Below, one piece after another: positions 1 through 8,242 of a DNA stretch of 64,000 bases (its first letter is position 1; each line of letters opens with the position of its first letter). The position numbers and the translations under genes were made by a program. The stretch is from VXYL01 sp965199945 (GTDB taxonomy: Bacteria > Pseudomonadota > Gammaproteobacteria > Pseudomonadales > Azotimanducaceae), in assembly GCA_965199945.1 (NCBI GenBank), contig OZ241354.1:248001-312000 (forward strand). The letters run 5' to 3'. Under the pieces are notes generated by a model, which saw only the letters and a list, made by a program, of their open reading frames with translations, was not told where the DNA came from and did no database searches.

Positions 1-31
1 AGGTCCCGGATCGCCTCGGCTTCATGGAGAC

Positions 32-643
32 TCACCCGATGGCAGCGCGTCCACCCAACCCCTCCAATACACGCTGACCGGAAAACTCTGCATCCCGTGC
101 GATGCGCTGCAGCGAGCGCAGATCCACAACCGCGCCAAACGCCTTGAACACCCTCTCGAAAGCGGCCGGCTTCGTGCTCCAGAAAATCATGGCGCAGGAC
201 ATCGGTGCACCTTTGGCGCTGGGCCTGCCTTCGACTAGAAAACGAAGTCGGGTGTCGTAGAGGAAACACGCCATCGCCGCTTTGCCCCAAACGAAATCTT
301 TCCAGTGCCGCGTATTGGTCGCGACCGGCACGAGTGCCAAAACCTCCGATCCATGATCCTCATGGGCCTGTGCGCATCTGTACAGCCAGTTCCGAATCGT
401 AGTCCGCCTCTGTTTGTCTGCGCCGTAGGGCGGATTGACGTAAATCGTCGGATAATCCCAAGATTTGACGAGGCCGTCCTCCTCGGGTAGCTGATAGCAC
501 TTCACCGCGTCGACGATCGACCAGCGATTGGAGCAAGGATCGAGAGCGACTTTGCCCCCGAAGACCGCACTCACCGCATCAACGTATTTTCTTGGCGTAC
601 ACCAATGAACACTCTGGGAGTTGACACTCCTGCCGGCAGTCAT
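32..643 (-). CDS. Dam-like (phage-type) N6-adenine DNA methyltransferase
   Basis: The protein has about 203 residues. Near its N-terminus is the W-x-T-P segment, followed by LDPCS, as seen in the phage-type Dam family (PF05869-like). The catalytic NPPY motif lies about 70 residues in, within IYVNPPYG. It should methylate adenine N6 in DNA. I chose the ATG at 643 because it makes an ATGA overlap with the stop of the upstream gene and has a GGGAG ribosome site about 8 bases before it; a TTG at 658 would add five residues. With its overlapping partner it looks like the modification half of a restriction-modification pair. The family is also common in prophages as an orphan, but I see no phage genes here. 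Family confidence is high; the recognition sequence is unknown. Confidence 0.85.
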   Translation of the reverse strand: MTAGRSVNSQSVHWCTPRKYVDAVSAVFGGKVALDPCSNRWSIVDAVKCYQLPEEDGLVKSWDYPTIYVNPPYGADKQRRTTIRNWLYRCAQAHEDHGSEVLALVPVATNTRHWKDFVWGKAAMACFLYDTRLRFLVEGRPSAKGAPMSCAMIFWSTKPAAFERVFKAFGAVVDLRSLQRIARDAEFSGQRVLEGLGGRAAIG

Positions 644-1776
644 CTCAGCTTCTCCCAATCTTTCGCGGCGAGAGTCTTAAGCTCCCGTCTCAACGCAACC
701 AATCGCTGTTCCCGGGGAGACACCACGCTGAACCACTTGTCTATTTTGCGTATGTTCTGTCGGAAGTAATCCTGTAGAACCAGATCGGCGTCGAGCGACA
801 TCTGCACCTTCGTGAACACGTTTCGCCTTGGCCCTTGGCCATAGCTGCCGACAAACGCCTCCCGAACGGCCTTCCGGGTTCCACGCGGGGCCAGCAGCAA
901 GGCATGGGCGAACTCGGCAATGCCGTCGTCCGTAAGGAACAACAGCCAGTCATAGGATTGTGCGAGAACCTTCAGTTCCTTGTTCTGGTCGTCCGTCGAA
1001 AACCAGTTCCCGTGGTTACTCACAATGCCTATGGTTAGCACGAAGTCCTTTAGCAATAGGACACTCTCTGCTTGTACGACGTCAGAGACGAGCTGCCTGT
1101 ACGGTTCGTGCCGTAGCTTCATGCCCTCGGCTTGAAGAACACCGTAAAGCTCGCCGCTTGGAGTCCTAACCTTCTGAACAGACGAAAGCGAACGAGCTAC
1201 GTAAGCGCCCTGTTTCGCCTTCTCTATCGTCTGCGGGCCCTTCTTCGTGCCTTCTTCTACACCAACGCGCTTACACTCTATTGCAGCAAAAGGGTGGGAC
1301 AGAAGATCGTGTACTGCTACGAGGAAATCGCGGCCGCCAGGGACGACCTCCAAATAGGCGACAACGAGATGATCGTTATCTTCATAGAGCGTACATGCGT
1401 TGCGTAACGTTCTATGTGAAGACAAGAGCTGCGTGGTCTTCAATTCACGGCCGAGCAAGTCAGTGCTATCGATCCGGCGCAGTATCTTCTTTGGCGTTAT
1501 CGGAGTTTCGCCAGCTTCGAACTCCGCTCTTCCGATGCGCTTCGATGGATGAAGGCTGAACTCGACGTTATGGGTGATTTCGGGATTGCCGTATTCTGGC
1601 AAGCGCCGCTCGATGGCCGTGTATCGTTCGAGCCCCCATGCCTTGATCGCATAGAACGCGATGACCTCCACGACGGTGCCAAGTGCTCGCCCTGCGGCCT
1701 TTTTCGCATCCCTTGCGTAGTGAAAGACATCGCGGGTCAGCGCTTGCTGCAGGGCGTCGACGGATGGGTAGGGCAT
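640..1776 (-). CDS. putative restriction endonuclease partner of the adjacent Dam-like methyltransferase
   Basis: A 378-residue soluble protein that I do not recognise by name. A PD-(D/E)XK-like core can be seen: a hydrophobic strand ending in AAIECKRVG (E-x-K), followed by a basic helix (KGPQTIEKAKQGAYVARSL). A further conserved-looking segment reads GIVSNHGNWFS. The ATG at 1776 is preceded by GAAGG at 5-base spacing. Its stop overlaps the methyltransferase start by four bases, so the two are translationally coupled, as expected of a type II restriction-modification pair. Its base composition is less GC-rich than the flanking genes, which fits horizontal acquisition. The nuclease role is inferred from the E-x-K motif and the partner. 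Confidence 0.6.
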   Translation of the reverse strand: MPYPSVDALQQALTRDVFHYARDAKKAAGRALGTVVEVIAFYAIKAWGLERYTAIERRLPEYGNPEITHNVEFSLHPSKRIGRAEFEAGETPITPKKILRRIDSTDLLGRELKTTQLLSSHRTLRNACTLYEDNDHLVVAYLEVVPGGRDFLVAVHDLLSHPFAAIECKRVGVEEGTKKGPQTIEKAKQGAYVARSLSSVQKVRTPSGELYGVLQAEGMKLRHEPYRQLVSDVVQAESVLLLKDFVLTIGIVSNHGNWFSTDDQNKELKVLAQSYDWLLFLTDDGIAEFAHALLLAPRGTRKAVREAFVGSYGQGPRRNVFTKVQMSLDADLVLQDYFRQNIRKIDKWFSVVSPREQRLVALRRELKTLAAKDWEKLR

Positions 1777-2565
1777 GTTGGCCTTCAGTTGATAAGGTGC
1801 TGAAGTGGCGGGTGGTCGGCGTTGGCGTGCAGCACACGAGCGTGTACTCTACGGGCTGGTGTCGCCATGTCAATGCCCTTCGAGCGCCCATGCCCACCCT
1901 CACCGGCATCCACAACGAGAACGAGTTCTACAGCCACCACTACTTGGCGGAGATCTTCGCCGGGGACATCCAGGCCACCCTCGATCGCTGGCGCGAGCGG
2001 GCCGAATCCGCCAACGCCCGCACCCCGTGGGCCGAGCTCCGCGCCTTGGCGCCGGAACATCTGCGCTTTCGGCGGGACTTCGAGCGGGAGCGGCGCGCCG
2101 GGCAGCGCATCCTGCGGCAGCGGGAGTGGTTCCGCCTGCTGCTCGAGGCGCTGGGCTACGTCTGCAAGCCCGCCAACCTTGCGCTGGAGGACGGCGCGGA
2201 AGTGCCGATCCTCTGCGCCGATGGCGGGGCCGCCGGCGCCCCGCGGCTGCTCGCTCTCGGCGCCTTCGACGCCACCGGCGAAGGCGAAGATCCGCTGTCG
2301 CTCAAGCCGTGCGCCTTGCAGTTCCACGGCGAAGCGCCGCCGCCGGAGGCCGTGCTGAAAGAGACGTGGGAAACCATCGTCACCCGGCGGTTGTTCGCGC
2401 AAACCCATCCCCCGCGGTGGATTCTCATCCTCTCCTGCAACAGCGTGCTGCTGCTTGAGCGCGGCAAGTGGACGCACAACCGCCTGCTGCGCTTCGACTT
2501 CGACGACATCCTTTCGCTCCGGGAAGACGCCACGCTGAAGGCCACCGCAGCCCTGCTGCACAGGG

Positions 2566-2600
2566 AGAGCCTTCAGCCGGGGAGCGCGAGGGGGCACCCC
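2566..2600 (+). repeat. REP-like palindromic element inside the methyltransferase gene (left part, split by the IS)
   Basis: Left part of the element, ending GAGCGCGAGGGGGCACCCC; its last bases (TCGC) are at 3969-3972 after the IS. The rebuilt hairpin is GCGAGGGG-GCA-CCCCTCGC. The IS target duplication is the hairpin tip. About 35 of 43 positions match the element at 27443 by eye. Confidence 0.55.
2590..2600. repeat. target-site duplication, left copy (11 bp)
   Basis: GGGGGCACCCC directly before the left end of the IS. The identical 11 bases lie at 3958-3968 directly after its right end. The duplicated site is the tip of a GC-rich hairpin in the interrupted gene. An 11-bp duplication is within the range known for IS4-family elements. 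Confidence 0.93.
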
Positions 2601-2623
2601 CATGTGCGCTAACTTGTTTTCGC
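2601..2623 (+). repeat. left terminal inverted repeat of the IS
   Basis: Begins CATGTGCGCTAACTTG and ends TTTTCGC. It pairs with the reverse complement of 3934-3957, which begins CATAGGCGCTAACTTA; mismatches are at positions 4-5 and in the T-run. Confidence 0.85.
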
Positions 2624-2671
2624 CGATAGCGTCGGATAGGGTATGGGCCGTCGCGACAAGGAGGTCCGGCG

Positions 2672-3784
2672 ATGGAGCTGGCGGATCAAGACTGGGAACT
2701 GCTGTCGTCGCTGCTGCCGGGGAACTGGCGGGAGCTGGCGGCGGAGACGGGGGCGCTGAAAGGGCTGCGCAAGAACAAGTCGGCGGACGGTCTGCTGCGG
2801 ACGCTGCTGATGCATCTGGGCTGCGGGCACTCGCTGCGGGAGACGGTGGCGCGAGCGCGGGCGGCGGGTCTGGCGGACCTGTCGGACGTGGCGCTGCTGA
2901 AGCGGCTGCGGAAGTCGGAGGAATGGCTGCGTCGGCTGTGCGTGGAGCTGTTCCGGGAGAACGGCGCGACGGCGGAGGACGCGGAGCTGCCGTTGCGGGC
3001 GTTCGACGGGACGACGGTGAAGGAGCCGGGCCGGGGGTCGCTGTGGCGGCTGCACTACGGGGTGCGGCTGCCGTCGCTGGAGTGCGACTTCTTCGAGCTG
3101 ACGTCGGCGAAGGGGGCGGGCACGGGCGAGTCGCTGTCGCGCTTTCCGGTGCAGGCGGGCGATCTGGTGCTGGCGGACCGGGGCTACTCGACGGGGCCGG
3201 GGCTGCGCCACGTGGCGGACTGCGGCGGCCACGCGGCGGTGCGCGTCAACACCTCGTCGCTGCGGCTGCGCAGTGCGGACGGGCAGCCGTTCGACCTGCT
3301 CGGCGCGGTGTCGTCGCTGAAGCGGGCCGGGGCCGTGGGCAGCTGGGCGGCGACGGTGGAGGTCGAGGGCGGCGAGCCGGTGGCGGGCCGGCTGTGCGCG
3401 ATCCGCAAGACCCGCGAGGCGGCGCGGCTGGCGATGGCGAAGCTGCGCCGCGCGGCGGTGCGCAAGCAGCGGCGGCTGCGCCCCGAGACGCTGGAGTACG
3501 CCAAGTACGTGATCGTGTTCACGACCTTCCCGGAGGCCGACTTCGACGCCGCGGCGGTGCTGCGCTGGTACCGGCTGCGCTGGCAGGTGGAGCTGGTGTT
3601 CAAGCGCTTCAAGTCGCTCGCCGGCCTCGGCCACCTGCCCAAGCACGATCCGACCAGCGCCCGGGCGTGGCTCTACGGCAAGCTGCTGGTCGCCCTGCTC
3701 ACCGAAAAGACGCTGCGCCACGCCAGCGCCGTTTCCCCCTGGGGCTTCGACTGGCGGACCATGCTGCCGCAGTCGATGGCGTGA
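2672..3784 (+). CDS. IS4-family DDE transposase, C-terminus frame-shifted
   Basis: The reading frame encodes 370 residues. The catalytic triad region is visible: Asp in FDGTTVKEPG (about residue 111), Asp in LADRGYSTG (about 170), and the IS4 signature Y-x2-R-W-x3-E-x3-KRFK within YRLRWQVELVFKRFK. The frame ends at a TGA after LPQSMA. The next 55 codons in another frame (from 3777) read WRDFQFALHQVQRAIEPAF and so on, ending PPRKR, which is what the normal C-terminus of this group looks like. One extra base near 3776 (the A of CGATGG) explains the break. The catalytic core is complete, but loss of the tail probably weakens or abolishes activity. A short lead from 2624 to 2671 separates it from the left inverted repeat. 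Confidence 0.88.
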   Translation: MELADQDWELLSSLLPGNWRELAAETGALKGLRKNKSADGLLRTLLMHLGCGHSLRETVARARAAGLADLSDVALLKRLRKSEEWLRRLCVELFRENGATAEDAELPLRAFDGTTVKEPGRGSLWRLHYGVRLPSLECDFFELTSAKGAGTGESLSRFPVQAGDLVLADRGYSTGPGLRHVADCGGHAAVRVNTSSLRLRSADGQPFDLLGAVSSLKRAGAVGSWAATVEVEGGEPVAGRLCAIRKTREAARLAMAKLRRAAVRKQRRLRPETLEYAKYVIVFTTFPEADFDAAAVLRWYRLRWQVELVFKRFKSLAGLGHLPKHDPTSARAWLYGKLLVALLTEKTLRHASAVSPWGFDWRTMLPQSMA

Positions 3785-3944
3785 CTTCCAGTTCGCCCTC
3801 CACCAGGTCCAGCGCGCCATCGAACCAGCGTTTTCGCTGGCGGACATGTTCTGCCGCTGGCATGAGATTTCCCGTTCGCTTGCCGACCCGCCACGCAAAC
3901 GCACTGCCCAAATCGAGATTATTTTCCAAACTTGCGAAAAATAA
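3777..3944 (+). pseudogene. out-of-frame C-terminal tail of the IS4 transposase
   Basis: About 55 codons reading WRDFQFALHQ...FCRWHEISRSLADPPRKRTAQ, with a TAA inside the right inverted repeat. It is offset by one base from the main transposase frame and has no start of its own. It looks like the lost tail of the transposase rather than a separate gene. Confidence 0.7.
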
Positions 3945-3957
3945 GTTAGCGCCTATG
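3934..3957 (-). repeat. right terminal inverted repeat of the IS
   Basis: Reads GCGAAAAATAAGTTAGCGCC followed by TATG. Its reverse complement matches the left end over CGCTAACTT and the flanking T-run. The stop codon of the shifted transposase tail lies inside it. Confidence 0.85.
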
Positions 3958-3968
3958 GGGGGCACCCC
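3958..3968. repeat. target-site duplication, right copy (11 bp)
   Basis: GGGGGCACCCC immediately after the right IS end, identical to 2590-2600. Confidence 0.93.
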
Positions 3969-4073
3969 TCGCATGGAAAGAGCCTGCTTCCTGCCGAAGA
4001 CGCCGGCGCCGAGGCTCTACACGACAATCTCGACGAAAACAGCCACAAGCACGCCTTCGCCGTCTCCGAGGAC

Positions 4074-7000
4074 TTGAAGCACGCCCTGCGCGAGTGCATC
4101 GAACTGATCGGCAACGAGGCCATCCGCCACCTGCGCGAAGTCTCCAAGGAGCGCATCTACGACCGCCCGGACGCCGCGCTCACCGAGCAGCTGAGCCTGG
4201 AAGCCCTGCGCTACATGTACCGCCTGCTGTTCCTGTTCTACATCGAGGCGCGCCCGAACCTGCGCTACGCCCCGCTGGACGCCGAGGCGTACCGCGAAGG
4301 CTACGGCCTGGAACGCCTGCGCGACTTGGAGATGGTGCGCCTCACCACCGAGGAATCCCTGAACGGCCACCACCTGCACCTCTCCATCGAGCAGCTGTTC
4401 CGCCTGGTGCGCGAAGGCTTCCACGCGCAAGCCGACCTGCTCAGCGACCGCCCACCGAACCAATCCGGCGAGCCAGCCAGCGCACCCGCCGCGCACGGCT
4501 TCTCAATGCGCCCGCTGGACAGCCGCCTGTTCCACCCCAGCGCCACGCCGCTGCTGAACCAGGTGAAGCTGCGCAACCGCGTGCTGCAGCAGGTGATCCG
4601 CCTGATGTCCCTCTCCCGCCCAAGCACCAGCAAGGGAACGCGAGGCCGCGTTAAACGCAGCGGCCGCATTTCCTACGCCCAGCTCGGCATCAACCAGCTG
4701 GGCGCCGTGTACGAGGCGCTGCTGGCCTACCGCGGCTTCTTCGCCGAAGAGGACCTCTACGAGGTGAAGCCTGCCAAGCAGTCCGCCGACGCCCAGGACG
4801 CCCTCGCCACCGCCTACTTCGTGCCCCAGCGCGACCTCGGCCAGTACGCCGAAGAAGAGAAGGTGCAGGACCGCGACGAGAACGGCCGCCTGAAGCTGCG
4901 CGTCCACAGGCGCGGCACCTTCATCTACCGCCTGGCCGGGCGCGACCGGCAGAAGTCCGCCAGCTACTACACGCCGGAATCCCTCACCCGCACCGTGGTG
5001 AAGCACGCCCTGGCCGAACTGGTGACGGACGCCACCCCCGCCGCCGACATCCTGAACATCACCGTGTGCGAACCGGCGATGGGTTCCGCCGCCTTCCTCA
5101 ACGAGGCCGTGAACCAGCTCGCCGAGAAGTACCTGGAACGCAAGCAGCGCGAACTGAACCGCCGCATCGACCACGCGGCCTACGCCGACGAACTGCAACG
5201 CGCCCGCCACCGCATCGCCGACCGCAACGTGTTCGGCGTGGACTTGAACCCCGTGGCGCTGGAACTGGCGGAGGTCTCCCTGTGGCTGAACGGCATCCAC
5301 CAGGACGGCCACGTGCCGTGGTTCGGCTACCAGCTGATGTGCGGCAACTCGCTGGTGGGCGCGCGGCGGCAGGTGCATCCGCGCACGCGGCTCACGCAGC
5401 GGAAGAAAGCCGACTTGTGGTTCAACAGCGCCCCAAAGCGCGTGCCGTGGCAGACCGCCGACGGCGAAGCGCCGAAACGCCCGCCCGGCACCGTCTACCA
5501 CTTCCTGCTGCCGGACGACGGCATGGCCAACTACCGCGACAAGGCCGCGAAGCGCTTGGAAGCCGCCGACTTCGAGCGCATCAAGGCGTGGCGCAAGGCG
5601 TTCTTCCAACCCTTCGAGGAAGACGAGATCGCGGAACTGGAGACGCTCTCCAACCAAGTGGACGCGCTGTGGGCCCTGCACGCCGAACAGCTGGCCCGCG
5701 ACCGCCAGCAAACCGAGGACGCCCTGCCCGTGTGGGGCCAGCCCGGCGCCGGGGCGCCCCGCCGCACCGCCAACGAGTGGAAGGACCGCATCCGCGCCCA
5801 AGGCGTGTTCAGCGAGGGCACCCGCACGGTTGGCCCCTACCGCCGCCTGAAGCTGGCGATGGACTACTGGTGCGCCCTGTGGTTCTGGCCCATCCGCGAC
5901 GCCGCCAGCCTGCCGAGCCGCGACGAGTTCCTCAACGAGATCTCGCTGGTGCTCACCGGCAACGTCTTCGCCCCCGGCCTCGGCCCCAACCAAACCGCAG
6001 ACCTGTTCGGCAAGGAATACGCCGAACACGCCGGCGACCTCGCCAAGCGCATCGCCAACGAAATCGGCATGTTGGATTTGCAGAAGCTGTTCGAGGAGTT
6101 CCCAAGGCTGAAGTTCGTGGACGACTTGGCCACCCGCCATCGCTTCCACCACTGGGAACTGGCGTTCGCGGACGTGTTCGCCAAGAGCGGCGGCTTCGAC
6201 CTGGTGCTGGGCAACCCGCCTTGGGTGAAGGTGGAGTGGGAGGAAGGCGGCGTGCTGGGCGACCGCAACCCGCTGTTCGTGCTGCGCCGGCACTCGGCGA
6301 CGGAGATCACCGCGCTGCGCGGCGAGATGTTCGAGCGCTACGACGGCTTGCGCGAGGCGTGGCTGCGGGAGTTGGAGGAGGCGGAGGCGACGCAGGGATT
6401 TCTGAACGCGAGGCAGAACTATCCGCTGTTGGCCGGTCAGAAGGCCAACTTGTACAAATGCTTCTTGCCGCAGGCGTGGATGATCGGGAAGGAAGGAGGC
6501 GTTGCGGGGTTTCTGCATCCAGAAGGGATTTACGACGATCCGAAGGGCGGGGTGTTTCGGGAGGCGTTGTATTCAAGGTTGCGGGCGCACTTTCAGTTTC
6601 AGAACGAAAGGCGCCTGTTCTCCGAAGTGCATCACGAGACGCTGTTCAGCGTGAACGTGTACGGCGAGGCGCGGCGGGAGGCGAAGTTCAAGCACGTCGC
6701 CAATCTGTTCGCGCCGGCGACAGTGGATGCGTGCTTGGAGCACGACGGGCGGGGCGACGTGCCGGGCATCAAGGACGAGGCGGGATGGACGACGGCTGGC
6801 CATGCGGATCGTGTTGTGGAAGTGGACGAGGCGGCGCTGGCGAGCTTCGCCACGCTGTACGACGCCGCGGGAACGACACCGCGCCGCGCCCGACTGCCGG
6901 CACTGCACGCTAAGACGCTGCTGGGCGTGTTGGAGAAGTTGGCGGCGCATCCGAGGCGGCTGGGCGACTTGGGCGACGACATTTACGTCACAGGGCACTG

Positions 7001-8192
7001 GAACGAGACCATTTCCGTCCAAGACGGCACCATCCGCCGCGAGACCCGCTTCCCCAAGGACGCCTCGGCGCTGATCCTCTCCGGCCCACACTTCTTCGTC
7101 GGCAACCCCGTCAACAAGACGCCGCGGGCCGTGTGTACGCAGAACAGCCACTACGACGTGCTGGACTTGACGACGTTGCCCGACGACTACCTGCCGCGCA
7201 CCAACTACGTTCCGGCTTGCGGCGAGGAGGAGTACGAGGCGCGAACGCCAAGGGTGGGTTGGCGCGAGGATTGGGAGGACGAACCAAGCAAAGTGAGCGA
7301 TCACTACCGCGTGATCAGCCGTGAGATGGTGGGGCCGGCGGCGGAACGCACGCTCATCCCGGCCATCATCCCGAAGGGCACTGCCACCATCCACACCAAC
7401 CTGACCACGGCGTTTCGAGACTTGGGCCAGCTGCTCGACTTCGCCGCCCTCAGCATGTCCATCGTCCTCGACTTCTTCATCAAGACCACGGGCACCGGCC
7501 ACGTCAACCTGTCCTACCTCAGCCGCCTCCCCATCCTCCCCAAAGACTGCGACCCCCACATCCGCGCCGCCTTGCGAATCAGAGCCTTGCGCCTGTGCTG
7601 CCTAACCACCCACTACGCCGACCTCTGGTACGCTGCCTGCACAACGCAACTCCCAACGGCACCAAACGCCCAGCCCATGCTCGCCATCGACGCCTTCCGC
7701 CAAGACGCTTGGACGCGCCAAGAGCCGCGCCTCCCCAACGACTGGCCCACCCTCACCCCCCACTGGCACCGCGACCACGCCCTGCGCACCGACTACGCCC
7801 GCCGCCAAGCCCTCGTCGAAATCGACGTCTTGGCGGCCAAAGCCTTGGGCCTGACGTTGGACGAACTCCAAACCATCCACCGCGTCCAATTCCCCGTCAT
7901 GCGCCAGTACGAGGCGGAGACCCACTACGACGCCAACGGCCGCATCGTCTTCACCCCGTCCAAGGGCCTGCCGGGCGTGGGCCTGCCGCGCAAGGCCGTG
8001 AAAGGCGACACCAGCTTCACGCTGACGACGCCGGAGGGCACGAGGGAAGGCATCGCGTTGGGGTGGGAGGATGTGCGCGACCTGCGGGAAGGCACCATCA
8101 CGCGCAAGGTCACCGAGGACACACACACCGATGGCCCCATCGAGCGGCAGTTGGTGTATGGTGCGCCCTTCGACAGGCCACAGCGCGAATGA
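4074..8192 (+). CDS. large adenine-specific DNA methyltransferase (Eco57I/DrmMI-like), main part after the IS
   Basis: The open frame carries the catalytic part of a DNA N6-adenine methyltransferase. Its coding continuity really starts at 3969, just after the IS. Motif I-like sequence is VCEPAMGSAAFLNEA (near 5067). An acidic SAM-site strand follows in FGVDLNPVALELAEVSLW, and motif IV is GNPPWVKVEW (near 6208). The C-terminal 600 residues should include a target-recognition region. Size and order resemble class 1 DISARM DrmMI and BREX PglX-type enzymes. The TTG at 4074 is only a possible re-initiation site; the native start is at 1890 and the intact protein would have about 1644 residues. Whether the truncated product is made or active cannot be told from sequence. 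The likely role is self-marking of host DNA within the helicase-rich defence cluster downstream. Confidence 0.85.
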   Translation: MKHALRECIELIGNEAIRHLREVSKERIYDRPDAALTEQLSLEALRYMYRLLFLFYIEARPNLRYAPLDAEAYREGYGLERLRDLEMVRLTTEESLNGHHLHLSIEQLFRLVREGFHAQADLLSDRPPNQSGEPASAPAAHGFSMRPLDSRLFHPSATPLLNQVKLRNRVLQQVIRLMSLSRPSTSKGTRGRVKRSGRISYAQLGINQLGAVYEALLAYRGFFAEEDLYEVKPAKQSADAQDALATAYFVPQRDLGQYAEEEKVQDRDENGRLKLRVHRRGTFIYRLAGRDRQKSASYYTPESLTRTVVKHALAELVTDATPAADILNITVCEPAMGSAAFLNEAVNQLAEKYLERKQRELNRRIDHAAYADELQRARHRIADRNVFGVDLNPVALELAEVSLWLNGIHQDGHVPWFGYQLMCGNSLVGARRQVHPRTRLTQRKKADLWFNSAPKRVPWQTADGEAPKRPPGTVYHFLLPDDGMANYRDKAAKRLEAADFERIKAWRKAFFQPFEEDEIAELETLSNQVDALWALHAEQLARDRQQTEDALPVWGQPGAGAPRRTANEWKDRIRAQGVFSEGTRTVGPYRRLKLAMDYWCALWFWPIRDAASLPSRDEFLNEISLVLTGNVFAPGLGPNQTADLFGKEYAEHAGDLAKRIANEIGMLDLQKLFEEFPRLKFVDDLATRHRFHHWELAFADVFAKSGGFDLVLGNPPWVKVEWEEGGVLGDRNPLFVLRRHSATEITALRGEMFERYDGLREAWLRELEEAEATQGFLNARQNYPLLAGQKANLYKCFLPQAWMIGKEGGVAGFLHPEGIYDDPKGGVFREALYSRLRAHFQFQNERRLFSEVHHETLFSVNVYGEARREAKFKHVANLFAPATVDACLEHDGRGDVPGIKDEAGWTTAGHADRVVEVDEAALASFATLYDAAGTTPRRARLPALHAKTLLGVLEKLAAHPRRLGDLGDDIYVTGHWNETISVQDGTIRRETRFPKDASALILSGPHFFVGNPVNKTPRAVCTQNSHYDVLDLTTLPDDYLPRTNYVPACGEEEYEARTPRVGWREDWEDEPSKVSDHYRVISREMVGPAAERTLIPAIIPKGTATIHTNLTTAFRDLGQLLDFAALSMSIVLDFFIKTTGTGHVNLSYLSRLPILPKDCDPHIRAALRIRALRLCCLTTHYADLWYAACTTQLPTAPNAQPMLAIDAFRQDAWTRQEPRLPNDWPTLTPHWHRDHALRTDYARRQALVEIDVLAAKALGLTLDELQTIHRVQFPVMRQYEAETHYDANGRIVFTPSKGLPGVGLPRKAVKGDTSFTLTTPEGTREGIALGWEDVRDLREGTITRKVTEDTHTDGPIERQLVYGAPFDRPQRE

Positions 8193-8242
8193 GACTACGC
8201 AGCGCCTTGGCATAGCTCGGCCTCGCGCCAAGAGACAACACC

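Larger units (their letters stand above)
1890..2612 (+). pseudogene. 5' part of the large adenine methyltransferase gene, truncated by the IS element
   Basis: The first 237 codons (1890-2600) of a DrmMI/Eco57I-type methyltransferase. The protein starts MPTLTGIHNENEFYSHHYL and has an arginine-rich N-terminal domain (RRDFERERRAGQRILRQREW) resembling the N-terminal regions of type IIG-like and class 1 DISARM methylases. After codon 237 the frame runs into the IS and stops at 2612 after four foreign residues. Removing 2601-3968 (the IS plus one copy of the target duplication) joins this piece in frame to 3969-8192, giving one protein of about 1644 residues. As it stands, this fragment lacks all catalytic motifs. 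The upstream gap of about 113 bp separates it from the divergent restriction gene and probably holds both promoters. Confidence 0.8.
2601..3957 (+). mobile_element. IS4-family insertion sequence inside a methyltransferase gene
   Basis: A 1357-bp element bounded by imperfect terminal inverted repeats of about 23 bp (2601-2623 and 3934-3957, sharing CGCTAACTT and the T-run before CGC). It is flanked by the 11-bp duplication GGGGGCACCCC. It carries one transposase with the IS4-family DDE signature. Excision of the IS plus one duplication copy would exactly rebuild the host reading frame, which is direct evidence of insertion into a once-intact gene. The transposase tail is frame-shifted, so the copy may be unable to move by itself. 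Confidence 0.93.

Noticed and set aside
2602..4077. 491-aa plus-strand frame across the whole IS
   Set aside because: Gly/Ala/Arg-rich reading of the transposase gene in another frame; crosses the right inverted repeat and has no domain.
4503..6518. 671-aa minus-strand frame opposite the methyltransferase
   Set aside because: Antisense shadow; the plus strand carries NPPW and motif I.
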